Shown: positions 9,496 to 20,588, counted from the first letter of the stretch. The stretch is DNA of 52,929 nucleotides from Brachionus plicatilis (GCA_010279815.1 QEOQ01000303.1:2329467-2382395), one strand, 5' to 3'. The notes: generated by a model from the sequence alone, not told the origin. Program-made: numbers and translations.

Positions 9496-10066
9496 CTAAA
9501 AAATTTAATTTGCAAAATACATTTTAAAAATCCTATAAATCTAACTCTTTAAAAAAAAAAGATAATAAAAATTATTTATTTTGAATGTTAAGAAACTTTT
9601 TTTTTGACATAGATTTATTTTTATTACAAAGTTTAGCAAATAAACTGAGCGTATTTTGATCACCAAATTTTAGACATAATATTCTCATACAGTTATTTTA
9701 TTTTTTTTTCTCAAAAAAATCCTTAATTGTATTAATATAATAAATTATAATAATAAGAAAATTTTTCAAATAAATTTTTTATCTCCAGTTTAGCCGCTAG
9801 ATATGCTGCTCTTTTATTAGTTTTACATTTTTGAATTTTAACATGGAAGACCCATGGCATTTTCAAAAAAAATCTCAATGAAAAAAAGTCCTCAAAATTT
9901 GAAAATTATAAAATTTCCTAATCTAAATACTTATCTTTCATCCAAAAGTTAAAATCTAACAATTTTAAAAATTAATTATTTATTCTAAATTTTTCATAAA
10001 TAAATTTATTCTGCCAAAAATCGAAAGATTTGAGGGTAAAATTTTAAAAATTTAATCTAAAGAAAA
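9496..10066. other. AT-rich interval upstream of the second ApoL-like gene
   Basis: No frame or repeat is recognised. It must hold the promoter of the gene at 10067, but no convincing core element stands out in this base composition. Confidence 0.4.
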
Positions 10067-10894
10067 ATGGATTTTTTAGAATTGTTCATTTCAAAAACCG
10101 AACTAGGTATTGATCAATTGAACATCAAAAAAAAAGAAATCGATAAGCATCACAAAAAATGTAATATTACACGAACAATTGGGACTAGTGTGTCGACTAC
10201 TGGAGCTGGTCTGGTTCTTGGTGGTCTATTGTTGGCTCCATTCACAGCTGGTGCTTCACTTGTTGCCGCAACTGGCCTGGGCGCTGCTATGGGACTAGGC
10301 GGCGCCGCGGTCAACTTGGGCACTGAGGCTGTGGACTTTTTTGCCTCGAATTCATTTACCAAACAAATTAAAGAAATATTCGAAGGCAGAAATAAAATTG
10401 GTGAAGAGCTCAAAGAATACTTTGACCAAGTTGAAATTATTTCGAATGCTCTTTTGACCGAGGGAATGAATGAAGATGACGCGGCAGCTAATTCTACATT
10501 TTTAGTCTTCAAGCAAGGGATGACTAGTGGGCATTTTTTTTACCTCAAAGATTCACAGCCCCTTGGAATCGGGTTTGATTTGCCTTTCAAAACGGGCGGA
10601 CAATTTTTGAACAGTATGAAGCAGTCACGTGACATTAAAAGTATAATGGGAAATCTAGGCGTCAAAGTGGGAAAAAACGCTGCCATACAAATCATCAAAA
10701 GTGGTTCCATTGTTTTTTCGACTATTTTTGTATATTTTGACATCGATTCTTTGATTAAAAGCTGGAAAAGTAAACACCCGAGCATTGGTCAAGTCGAGGA
10801 GCTTATTAAGAGCATGAATGATCAGATTGAAGGCCTGAAAAATCTTGTTGAATGGCTCAAAGAAATACCTAGTGATTTAAATTTAAATAGTTGA
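10067..10894 (+). CDS. Apolipoprotein-L-like membrane protein, copy 2 (no C-terminal anchor)
   Basis: This is a 275-residue single-exon frame, collinear with copy 1 at 182. Both share TRTIGTSVST/ARTVGTSVST, LLLAPFT followed by GGAAVN or similar, the EGMxEDDAxANxTFLVFK block (residues 132-149), and a C-terminal SKHPSxxQVEE segment. The Gly/Ala-rich hairpin spans residues 37-86, a third hydrophobic stretch lies at about 211-225, and amphipathic helices at about 239-266. It ends at LNLNS without the hydrophobic tail of copy 1. GC is noticeably higher than in the surroundings, as expected for a coding region under selection. The family role would be membrane insertion or channel-like activity, while the precise function here is unknown. 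The shared EGMxEDDA block makes the two genes clear paralogues. Confidence 0.78.
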   Translation: MDFLELFISKTELGIDQLNIKKKEIDKHHKKCNITRTIGTSVSTTGAGLVLGGLLLAPFTAGASLVAATGLGAAMGLGGAAVNLGTEAVDFFASNSFTKQIKEIFEGRNKIGEELKEYFDQVEIISNALLTEGMNEDDAAANSTFLVFKQGMTSGHFFYLKDSQPLGIGFDLPFKTGGQFLNSMKQSRDIKSIMGNLGVKVGKNAAIQIIKSGSIVFSTIFVYFDIDSLIKSWKSKHPSIGQVEELIKSMNDQIEGLKNLVEWLKEIPSDLNLNS

Positions 10895-11494
10895 TAATTT
10901 TTTTTTTAAATTAAGAAATGAAAAAATGTTGTAGTTATTTTGATAAAATATTTGCTAAATTTGGTCTTATTTTAAATTAATTAAAATTTATTTTGGAATT
11001 ATTTTATTCAATAAAATTTTTAATTTATGACTCAAGTTTATAATTCGTAAAACTTAACTTCCTAAATTGATATCATGCAATTTTTCTTTATTCTTTATTT
11101 TTTACGACATCGCCAGAATGGCTTATGCTAAAACAAGGACCGCGGTTATACGCAAAAGTACCATTTGGACCATAAGACCTAGTTTTTGACTTGTAAAAAT
11201 TTGAATTATTTGAAATTTAGCAAAATTTTAAATAAATTAATTTTCAAGATAAAATAAATGCAAATTAAATTTTTAATAGATTAATAATATTGCAAACTTT
11301 CTGATGTTTTAACTGGACTTCCAAATCTAATATATTCTATCTTCCTATAATAACATCTAATTATACTGAGTAGTCAGATGCTAATCATGCTTAAATAAGC
11401 AATTCTAAAATTTTTTTCATACAAACATTATCACACATGAATAGAAAATAATAAAACAAAGAAGAAATAGGGGAAAAAAGCTGTTATTATGTAG
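10895..11494. other. AT-rich interval after ApoL-like copy 2
   Basis: No gene is seen. Near 11107 the words ACATCGCCAGAATGGC recall the CGCCA-hairpin LINE tail at 1511, but no AAATAAA repeats follow. Confidence 0.35.
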
Positions 11495-11640
11495 AGTTGG
11501 ATGCGACCAAGACAGACCGGTCAATTACACGGACGGTTTTTTGCGGCCATTTGGCCGGCCAGCTTGGCGGCCTAATTTTTAGACCGCCAAAATAAACGGC
11601 CAAAAATATACGGGCGGCCTAAAAACCGGTAATAAAATAA
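11495..11640. repeat. GC-rich GGCCG/CCGGT repeat block
   Basis: After TAGAGTTGGATGCGACC comes an unusually GC-rich block built from reiterated ACCGGT, GGCGGCC, CGGCCA and ACGG words in both orientations. The leading TAGAGTTG resembles the CAGAGTTG end of the hAT-like element at 6227, whose interior is likewise made of short inverted words. A matching right end is not found before the LINE at 12 kb. It is tentatively one end of a hAT-like nonautonomous element. Confidence 0.4.
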
Positions 11641-12001
11641 AAAATTAAGATAATTCAAAATATATTTATTATTTAAAAAAAGTAGTTTTTTAATTAGTAT
11701 TTAAAAATGTTTGTTTTATTGTTAAAATAATATTTTTTTATTTTTTGAATAAAATTTATATTCTTTTTTTTTTTTTTTTTTTTTAATAAAATTTTTTAAG
11801 AACCGTAATAAACTAATACCACAATTTTAATAAAACATCCACAATTTTATTAATTTTTCGCACATTTAATACTTTTTCCACTAATTTAATTAAATCGCAG
11901 CTTTTATAGTACTTTTGAGACAATTTTAATAAAATGACAATATATTCATTAAAAGTGCCACAAATTTAGTTAATTATTAATTGATAATTACCGATGAATA
12001 A

Positions 12002-14122
12002 ATATTTTTTCCAATCCAGGCATACACATCAATTGAGCATTATATAACAGTTAATTTTGATTTCAAAAAAGCAAATTGGGGATTTTTCCAAGAATTACTT
12101 AGATCCTCAAGGCTAAACATTAATTCTCTTACAAATATTGATAAACTTAATGAACTAATTTCATTGAAAATTATGAATGCGGCTCAAAAAAGTATTCCTT
12201 TTCAATCTCAGAAATTTTTTAAATCGAGTCTACCGAAGAACATTGTAATACTAATTAAGGAACGTAGGAAAGTTCGAAGACTTTTTCAGAAAACAAGATG
12301 TCCTTCTCTGAAAATGACATTTAATAAGCTAACTTCTGAGTTACGTTCAAACTTAAAAGATTTTTGGAACCAAAACTGGCATGAGTTTATTAATAAAATG
12401 GGAAAAAACCCATTATCGAGCAGACCATTTTGGAGAAAAATAAATAAATTTAGATCAAAGAAATGTTCGAGGCAAATTCCCATGTTAATTAAAGACGGAA
12501 AATGGTTCAATACAGATAAAGATAAAGGAGAAATCTTCGGAAACATCTTAAAGACAACTTTTAGTCCTCATTTAGATTTAGATATGTCTGAGAGGGATAC
12601 TGAAATAGCAGATACAATCTCAGATTTCCTAAAAAATCAGGTACTAAATAATCTGATTGAACCAATTACTGTTTCAGAAATTATATGCTCTTTAAAAAAA
12701 TTAAAAGAAGTGTCAGGAACAGGTTTAGATCGCATCCACAACTTAATGCTAAAAAATCTCCCTTATGAGACTTTAGTTGAATTAAGTCATCTTTTTAACA
12801 TGAGTCTGGAACAAGGTAAAGTCCCAAAATCCTGGAAAATAGCTTGTATAACTATGATCCCAAAGAAATCTCCTTCCACTGAGGACCCTTCTGACTATCG
12901 TCCTATTAGTATGACAAGTTGCCTTGGTAAATTACTTGAACGTATTATTTATTCAAGAATATACCATTTTCTTGAAAGAAATAACCTACTTATAAATGAG
13001 CAATCAGGATTTAGAAAACATAGACGCACAGCGGATAATCTTTATTTTCTTATTCAAAAAATAGTAGAGTCTTTTAATAGAAAGAAAAAAGCCTGCTGTT
13101 TATATTTTGACATTTCTAAAGCCTTTGATAGAGTTTGGCATGATGAACTAATTTATAAGCTAATTAAAACTAATCTTCCTCCTTATCTTATTTACTGGAT
13201 CAGATCATTTCTCGATTCCAGATCTCTTATAGTTAAAGTAAACGGACATTTGAGTGACCAATACTTAATTAAAGCAGGGGTTCCACAAGGATCAGTAAAT
13301 AGTCCTCTTCTTTTTAGCATTTTCATTAATGACATACCTAAAAGAAATAAGACTAATAGCCAATACTCTCTTCTTTTTGCAGATGACTTGGCTACCTTTT
13401 TTATTTTTAAAAAGAAAGTAAATCTCGAAAGTTTAATTAATAAGTACTTAAAAGAAATTGAAAAATGGCTATTCAAATGGAAAATGAAAATGTCAGTTGA
13501 AAAGTCATGCTACACGATCTTTGAAAAAAACTCTAGGAAAAAAACTAATCTTGATCTAAAATTATATGAAAACAGTTTAAATCTAAAAGAAAAAGTTAAG
13601 TTCTTAGGAATTACATTAGACTCAAAACTGACATTTAGTTTAATGGTGGACGAGTTAAAAATACGCTGTAACCCAAGACTAAATATTATTAAATATCTAT
13701 CGAATAAAAAATGGGGCCTTAAACCCAAAACACTAGGAAATCTATACAAATCCTTAGTAGGATCAATTCTCGATTATTCTTTTCCTTGTTTAAATTCATT
13801 CACGAAAACCAACATTAAAAAAATACAAGTGATTCAAAATTCAGCAGTTAGATTCATCTTGAAATTAAAATATGATACTCCCTCCAACATAATGCATCAC
13901 GAGGCCTTTAATAAACTTAATTTATTAACAGTCTCGAATCGACTGTTTGAGTTGAGTGAGAGATATGTTAGGGCAGGACTGAGTCATTCTATTCGATTGG
14001 TTGTCAGACTGGTGGAGGAATACAGAGAAGGTTTCGAAGCAAGATATATTGAATACCCAACTCCATTGTGTAATTGCTACCTTACTATTTCTTCTTTTTA
14101 CCCTGAAAAATCAGACATTTAA
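12002..14122 (+). CDS. Jockey-like LINE reverse transcriptase ORF, 5'-truncated
   Basis: The frame is open from 12002, just after a stop, to 14122 (706 codons). It has no credible initiator, because the element starts inside ORF2 near the end of the endonuclease domain. RT motifs appear in order: DYRPISMTSCLGKLLER, NEQSGFRKHRRTADNL, YFDISKAFDRVWHDEL (motif A), AGVPQGSVNSPLLF (motif B) and LLFADDLATFF (motif C), then a thumb/C-terminal region ending PTPLCNCYL. Counted from 12164, motif A falls near residue 315 and FADD near 405. The whole RT has no internal stop, so the insertion is fairly young. Related fragments lie at 24570 and 32449, and a more distant one at 18990. The product would be a retrotransposition enzyme. 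Confidence 0.85.
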   Translation: MFFPIQAYTSIEHYITVNFDFKKANWGFFQELLRSSRLNINSLTNIDKLNELISLKIMNAAQKSIPFQSQKFFKSSLPKNIVILIKERRKVRRLFQKTRCPSLKMTFNKLTSELRSNLKDFWNQNWHEFINKMGKNPLSSRPFWRKINKFRSKKCSRQIPMLIKDGKWFNTDKDKGEIFGNILKTTFSPHLDLDMSERDTEIADTISDFLKNQVLNNLIEPITVSEIICSLKKLKEVSGTGLDRIHNLMLKNLPYETLVELSHLFNMSLEQGKVPKSWKIACITMIPKKSPSTEDPSDYRPISMTSCLGKLLERIIYSRIYHFLERNNLLINEQSGFRKHRRTADNLYFLIQKIVESFNRKKKACCLYFDISKAFDRVWHDELIYKLIKTNLPPYLIYWIRSFLDSRSLIVKVNGHLSDQYLIKAGVPQGSVNSPLLFSIFINDIPKRNKTNSQYSLLFADDLATFFIFKKKVNLESLINKYLKEIEKWLFKWKMKMSVEKSCYTIFEKNSRKKTNLDLKLYENSLNLKEKVKFLGITLDSKLTFSLMVDELKIRCNPRLNIIKYLSNKKWGLKPKTLGNLYKSLVGSILDYSFPCLNSFTKTNIKKIQVIQNSAVRFILKLKYDTPSNIMHHEAFNKLNLLTVSNRLFELSERYVRAGLSHSIRLVVRLVEEYREGFEARYIEYPTPLCNCYLTISSFYPEKSDI

Positions 14123-14140
14123 AAATATGTATCCTGTTAT

Positions 14141-14211
14141 NNNNNNNNNNNNNNNNNNNNNNNNNNNNNNNNNNNNNNNNNNNNNNNNNNNNNNNNNNNN
14201 NNNNNNNNNNN
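14141..14211. other. Assembly gap (71 Ns)
   Basis: A run of N separates the LINE 3' UTR start from its 3' tail. The missing bases should contain the GAAGGAGC half of the tail hairpin. Confidence 0.99.
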
Positions 14212-14265
14212 CTTAGCTCGATACAGATATACAAATAAATAAATAAATAAATAAAAATAAAAAAA
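14212..14265 (+). repeat. LINE 3' tail of the 12 kb element
   Basis: CTTAGCTCGATACAGATATACAAATAAATAAATAAATAAAT is the distal part of the GAGC-hairpin tail. It links this tail type physically to the LINE whose RT frame ends at 14122, across the N run. Confidence 0.7.
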
Positions 14266-14287
14266 TATTATCAGAAAATCGAAAAAA

Positions 14288-16778
14288 ATGAGTGAAACAC
14301 TATCTAAGGAGAGTGTATTAGAAGATCCGGCCAACCAAACATTAGAAGACATTAGAAGATTTTGATCAAGATTGGACAGATGTTCTCAAACCAGCTAATG
14401 AGATTAGAAAAAGGGGAAAGCAATTACATATGATTTGTTTAAGTCGTTTGAAGATTTTGATGTGATTCTTAAAGAAATCAATGACGGAAAAATCAATGGA
14501 AATACTTGGATTTTTAAGAGTCAAGTAAAGATAAGCATCGATTTTATTGCAAATACTTGAAGCATGGACGTCGTGCAGATTTAAATTTACAGTTAACAGA
14601 CGGATCAAAGGGTAATTGTTTTATATCAGATGATGAGCATACAAATCATCCAAATGATGAAGAAGATATTCGCAAGATTGATCCAATAATATATCAAAAA
14701 ATAGTTGAATATGAAAATTTTGGTCAAAAACCTGGAGCCATCATAACAAATTTAATAAAAGCTGGCATGCAACCCCCCAAAAAAACAAAAATAAATTTAT
14801 ATATTTTGAAAGTTATTCGAAAGGCAAAAAAAGTTAGCAATCAACCGACTATGAATGACTTAAAATAATGGTGTAATCAATACAACGAAATACCTGAACA
14901 TGATGATCAAGTATTTCGAGCTGAATATGAATATCAAGCATTTCCTGAACAAAAATTTCGTGTTTTATTAACTACTAAACGTCTAATCAGAAACTCTTTG
15001 GATACAAAATATATATTGTCAGACGCAATTTACAAATTATTTTATGGTGGTTTTCCTGCTTTAACAGGTGGTACAACTGACAAAAACAAAAATTTTCATC
15101 CATTTGGTATAACTTTATGTTTATTTGAAAATAATTTCGATTTTGCATTTTTTTTCAGAGTCTTAAAATCAATTTGTTTCAGAGTAGTTGATCAAATAAT
15201 TAGTCCTTCAATTTTGGTAGCAGACGACGCAATAACAATCGGATTCAAAAAAGTATTTGAAACGACAAAGCGTGTAAATTGTTGGGCTCATGTGATCAGA
15301 AATTCAGTTTTAGAGATTGAATCATTTTGTGCTTCCAATCAAAAAGGAAATTAGACAAGATATCAAAACTATTCAAAAATTATTTCGTGAAGATTTATTT
15401 GTATATGCAACACAATTATTCCAAAAAAATGGCAAGAAAAAAAAAGTCAATCAATTAACGAATTTATTGACTATTTTTTTTCCGAATGGGTAGACAAAAA
15501 TAATGGCTGGTATGTTGAAGGGATATGTTTTCCATCGACAACTAATGGTATTGATTTAAGTCATGACAAAATTTAGACGGCATTAAATAGAAAAAGACTT
15601 GGGTTAATTGAATTTATGAATGCATGCCGTGAAAATTTGGTTGCATATTGGTCGAGAGCTAGAGCAGAAATAAACAAAACAATCGATCCAGATACAAATG
15701 AACCAAAAGACCCTGTAAATTTGAATCTTAAAAAATGCCACACTGAACCAATCATTGAGAATGATGATCTTTTAGATGCTCATTATTGGAATAAATTGGG
15801 AAAAACAATTCAGCGTGTAGGTGATTATTATATGGTTAGAGATAGTAATGAAAAAAAAATTGTTAACTGTCAAGAGATGAATGTAAACAATATTTACAAC
15901 GATTACAAAATAAATGTAACCGGTTTATGATAAACAATGTTTAATCTTTTAAAGGCTTTATTTAAGATAATGAACGTTCTGAAGTTCTAAGAATGGAATT
16001 CTTATTTATACCTATATGCTCGTGTCAAGAACACGAGCTTATAATTAAGTCAAGATGTGAGCTTAGTGCTTAATGTATATGTCAGCATTTCGAAGCGTCT
16101 AACTTCTGAGATACGTGACAAGTATAATTCTAACTTATCTTTGTGCATCAGTTGACAAGCTGATGAAAAAGTGATTATTTAGGGTAACATAAACCATGGA
16201 AAAAATTTGGTGAGATGATAACAGATTTTTTCTGTATTCATTTGATTAAAATGAAAAATAACAACTGGAAAAATAGTACTTGTACATGTCTAGACTGGTT
16301 GAAAAATTACAAATGTTCACATACAATAGCAGTAGCTTACAGACTCAATTTGGTAAATTTCAATTTTTAACATACACACACTAAGCAATAAATTTGAAGT
16401 CACTTTTAATTTAAAAAAAATGAATCATAAGCCCAGAAATATCATCAATCAAATCAAAAAATCAAAAAATCAAAATCGACTCTATTAAATGACTCGTTAG
16501 ATGATATTGACGATGATTTAAAAGTAAAAGATACTCAAATAACTTTTTCAATGCCATTTAAAGATGGTCCAGGAGATCTTGCGAAAAGAAGCGCCCCTGA
16601 TATATAAAAAGGCGATGAAGAAGACATGTCGAATTGAAATGATGATGTTATTGTTGGCGTTACTGTTTTATCAAGTAGCAACCAAGCTACATCTAGCATC
16701 ACGATTTCAAAAAAAAGCGCAAAAAATCAAGAGGATATTTTAAAGTCTTCATCGTCTTCTTCTTCGTCTACTCTGTAA
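14288..16778 (+). pseudogene. MULE-type (Mutator-like) transposase gene with FLYWCH and SWIM fingers, decayed
   Basis: Pieces in changing frames follow MULE order. The start is MSETLSKESVLEDP (14288). A FLYWCH-like finger ends CFISDDEHTNHPNDEE (about 14610-14665). The DDE region includes TTKRLIRNSLDTKYILSDA, GGTTDKNKNFHPFGITLCL (15060-15120), LVADDA (15215) and NCWAHVIRN (15280-15305). A helical stretch lies at 15616-15930. A SWIM finger, CTCLDWLKNYKCSHTIAVA, is at 16283-16345, and an acidic/Ser-rich tail ends at 16778. There are several frameshifts (about 14370-14550, 15350, 15600) and stops (for example 14866 and 15352), so it is inactive. A hairpin-rich block at 15921-16195 interrupts the coding line before the SWIM finger. 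MULE transposases cut and paste DNA in the nucleus. Confidence 0.72.
15921..16195. other. Hairpin-rich block inside the MULE gene
   Basis: About 275 bp with no coding frame lies between two stretches that read well as MULE protein (ending NDYKINVT and resuming KPWKKFGEMITDFF). It is bounded by GGTTTATG and CATAAACC, exact inverted repeats. Inside are an 8-bp stem GCTCGTGT/ACACGAGC (16018-16038), CATCAG/CTGATG (16146-16165) and further weaker pairs, several with GACAAG or GTCAAG in or near the loop. It could be an inserted small element, an unusual intron, or a structured RNA. Confidence 0.45.
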
Positions 16779-18989
16779 ACCTTTCTGTCTATCATCAAAG
16801 ATTATACATTTATCATAAAACAGACGACCATGAATCGCTCTCAAAACCAAGTTCTTCAACGTCTGAGTCTATAATAAGTTCGACTAAAAAAAGCAATAGT
16901 TTTGTAACTAGATCATTTTCAAACAAATCACTCTCCAAATCTGAAGCATCTCAAAATTAATTATCATATATTTTAAAACAAATAAAATAAAGCAGAAATG
17001 ATTTTGAACAAAAGAAAGTGTTTACAAGTCGAGCCGAATTCAAATTTTTTTTGTTTTATCTCTTTTTGAATTGTATCTAGTAATTAAATCTTATTGTCAT
17101 TCACACTGTATTTATATATCAATTTTTTTCACTTTTGCTTTCAAAAAATTGTTTTTGTACTTGGCTAAAAGAATCAATTTGAATCTCTTCATCTTCTACA
17201 AAATCTCTACAGTTAATTAAAGAATAAGTTTTGTCTTTCTCTTATATAACAAGACTAAACTGATCACCTGACGAGCTTTTAGAAGCTAAATTAGTTCTTT
17301 CAGATTCTTTATCGATTGAAATCATTTCTGATATATTTATTGTATTCGATTAGTTTTCTTATTGTATGTTTTTTTCTGTGCTCTGGAATTTGTTTTTTTT
17401 TTTTGAAAAGCTTTTTTAAATTTTCTTATTTATCAAATAAATCTTATTTTTAAAAGTAAATGAAAAAAAAACAATGATTCATTTTAAAAGATGAAATCAT
17501 TAAAAGATCTTCTTCAATGAATGTATAAAAACATTTCTCCCAGTTTTCTATATTTGCCACAATAAAATTTAAACTTCAATCTTCTACAAAAAATAGAGAT
17601 TTAATTCTACTGAATTTACTGTTAAAAAAAAGGATAACATATATTTACAATGAGTTAACAAATAAATAAAACTTCAATTAAATCAATTAAAATAATATTT
17701 TCAATAAATCCAATTTTACTGTTTTTTTTTAAGAATACAACAATCAGGAAATTTACCTTGTAAATTTTTGATCCTGAAATATTTATTATCTAAAAATATT
17801 TTTTCATGAAATTAAATTTTATTTTTGTTCACCTATATATTTAAAAATTAAATTGGAAAAAATTTGACTTTTAAATATTACTGGTGATCCAATTAATCTA
17901 ATGCCAAATTTTAAAAATGACTTTCTATTGATAGTTCATAGTTTAAAATTCTTAAAAATAAAAATTTTTAAATTCTCATCAGAATATTGAATACTGCATA
18001 AAAAATTTTGTTGACTGCGATGTAAAAATTAGCTTATTAAATTCGTCGACAACTAGAAATTTTCACTTAATTAGACAAGTTATTTTTCTGTTTATTTCCT
18101 CATATTGAAAAATTGAACATGAATTTAAAGAAATTGAATTGCAATGTCAAATTTAAATTAATTCATGAAAATCGAGACGGCTGTCAACAAAAAAAACTTG
18201 ACGTTTTTATACTTGTGTGTACCACAATCAAAGCTCAAACCATACTCAAGTCTCTTTACATTTCCAACAACTTCTGATAGTAAGAATTAAAAGAAGGTTT
18301 ACCTCCTGAAACAGTAATTCCTTAAATAAGAATTATTAATTAACCATTTTATTTGATAAAATTTAACCTCAAATTATTATTTTTTCGATACAAAAACGAA
18401 CGTCTAATGGTAGTCCATTAATTGCAAAAATCAATGGCCACATTGATAGTATAGATTTAGTGCAAAAGCTGATTCCATCAGTAGCAAATGAAAGTGATAG
18501 GCATTCTCTATTTATAAATGAAGAATAATTTTTTTTCATAAAATTTTAATAAATTACGCCCGAAAAAACGTCATTAAATCCATTTATCATAAATTATATT
18601 TAATTCATTAATGATTGAATTGATGATTTTCGAAACGTCAATTTTCTCTTATTTTAAAACTCTCTTAATTAGGTCTTCTAGATTTAACAGAAAGTTGATC
18701 TGTAATCTAAATTTAGTAAAAAAAATTTTTTTTTTAATTCGAATTAAACATTTTTTTTTTTATTTTAAAAAAATTTTGATAACATGCTCTTTTGCAGAGA
18801 AAAATAAATTAAAATATATAAACAATAATCATAATTATATTTAAATAAGAGAGAAGTTAAATTTTATAGTTATTGGTTAGAGAGAAAGAAATATCATGAG
18901 GCAAAGATTTATGTTAGACCTGCAAAAAATCCTCAATAATTCCTCTTCAATTGCAGAGAGGAGTCGGAAAATTGATACAACGAGATTAA
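16779..18989. other. Gene-poor AT-rich interval
   Basis: No gene is supported. The first 200 bp still carry Ser-rich words that may belong to the MULE 3' part. The rest is low-complexity AT sequence without recognisable terminal repeats. Confidence 0.4.
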
Positions 18990-19215
18990 AAACCTAAATT
19001 TTGCTCTTTAACTAATTGTACTACCACATCTACACTATTTTCTAAAGCATTCCTGACATAGCGCTTAGCTTTTTCATCTAGTCTGTGATCAATTTTATTG
19101 AGAGAAAGTTGTGACCAACTTCACGGTGGAGGATTTTTCTGGGGATATCGAATTTTAATTTTTGAATACATCTTATAGCAGAATTTTGAATAACTTGGAG
19201 CTAACGAACCAAGTT
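18990..19215 (-). pseudogene. LINE RT C-terminal fragment, minus strand
   Basis: Read on the minus strand, the words RLDEKAKRYVRNALENSV and VVVQLVKEQN correspond to RLFELSERYVRAGLSHSI and VVRLVEEYRE of the LINE at 12-14 kb. Upstream pieces with frameshifts resemble the IQNSA...KLK...P...LH segment. It is an old, strongly diverged copy of a Jockey-like LINE. Confidence 0.5.
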
Positions 19216-20241
19216 TTAAGATAGGGTATTTAAATATGAAAATAATAGTTTAATATTGACATAATGAGTGAATCGTCCGAATTTCAAAAATTTACATAAA
19301 ATTTGATTGGTTGGAAAAAATGAAAAATATTGCAATTTTGGAGTTAAAGATTGAATAAATTATTATAATTTTATTTATATCCAATAAAAAAAAAGTATTA
19401 ATAAAATAAAAATCCAGACGATTTACATTGAATTCACTCAAGATGAACCTATAAGTGATTTGTATATAGTTGATAAAGTTTTATTACTTAAGTCCCATTT
19501 GGAGTTTGATAAAATTTTGATAATATTTAGTAATAAAAAACACTTTACTGGTAAATCCAAAAAAACTTAATTACTTTTATTCGAGAAAAATAAATTTTAT
19601 AAGATAATTTAAATTGCACCATAAATTTTAATTTATTAATATAAATTATTTAAACAAATAATGAAATGATCACTTATGAACCTCTATGTCGAATGAATAA
19701 AAATAAAATGAAGAGCACCTTTTTTGTCTTTAGTCATGATACAAAGGTCATGATATTTGATTTAATTCAAAGAAATTAATAAATATTTAATAAACTTTTT
19801 ATATTTTCACAAAAAAATCATTTTTCATTAGATAAAAAATTACTTTGAAAATTTGTAAGCATTCTTTTTTTAATTTTTTTATCAAGAGTTGTTTAAATGT
19901 CACAATTCCGAAGTCAAGTCCAAGTCCGGAAGTTTTTTTTCCCAAAAGTTCAAGTCAAAGAATTATTATCTTTTCGAAATCTAATTTTAGTGACTTCGAC
20001 TTTAACAAGGCGATCAAATTAAGTACCCGAAAAGGCAAAAATTAAATGTGGCCAGAAATTGAAAAAAATTTAAGCCTTTGGCTCGGTTTTTTTTTTTAAA
20101 AAAAGGACCGTACCTTTTTTTGTATCTAAGGATCCAATTGTGATTTTTTTATTTAAAAATTAAAAAAAAAAAGTAAAAAAATTTTATTTAAAAATAAAAA
20201 GAAGAAGAAAAAAATTTTATTAAGAAATTAAAAAAAAAATA
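19216..20241. other. AT-rich interval with scattered AAGTCAAGTC words
   Basis: No gene is seen. Around 19905-19965 GAAGTCAAGTCCAAGTCCGG and nearby words echo the interior of the hAT-like element at 6227, suggesting a degraded relative. Confidence 0.35.
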
Positions 20242-20398
20242 ATATAGAAACTAGTTATAAGTAGTTGGTACTTATAGTCGATGGTAATTTTTGGTCGTTG
20301 GAAGTTGTTGGAAATTGGTTGTTGGCCAGCGTCCAATCACCAACAAGTTGTTGGTACCAATGACAAAAAGTCCCAACTAAATACAACTAATTTCTATA
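20242..20398. mobile_element. Small MITE with GTTGG-rich interior
   Basis: Imperfect terminal inverted repeats run for about 30 bp: ATAGAAACTAGTTATAAGTAG at the left, and the reverse complement of CTAATTTCTAT plus inner bases at the right, sharing AGTTGGKACTT further in. The interior is rich in GTTGG/CCAAC words. It has no coding capacity. Confidence 0.5.
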
Positions 20399-20588
20399 TA
20401 ATTTTTTTTCTTTTTTTTTTGTGTTTTAGTTGTGACATTAGTTAATTTTATAATAAAATTAACTCATGTCATGCGATTTAGTCACATTGAATGTCCTGCA
20501 TCGTTTAAAAAAAAATAAGATTGTTTAATGCTGTTTTTTTGTATTTATTTATTTATCTATTTTAAAAATCAGCCATTTCAAATATGCT

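Noticed and set aside
16140..16195. Hammerhead ribozyme (CTGATGA present at 16160)
   Set aside because: The required GAAA box and flanking stems are missing after CTGATGA, so only part of the core is there.
15921..16195. Ordinary spliceosomal intron in the MULE gene
   Set aside because: Candidate GT and AG sites exist (GTTTAT, TATTTAG), but joining them puts a stop in frame, and it would be far longer than the 50-60 bp introns seen elsewhere here. It is kept only as a possibility.
18611..18844. 77-codon frame in the gene-poor region
   Set aside because: Almost only Phe, Ile, Lys and Asn, as expected from random AT-rich sequence.
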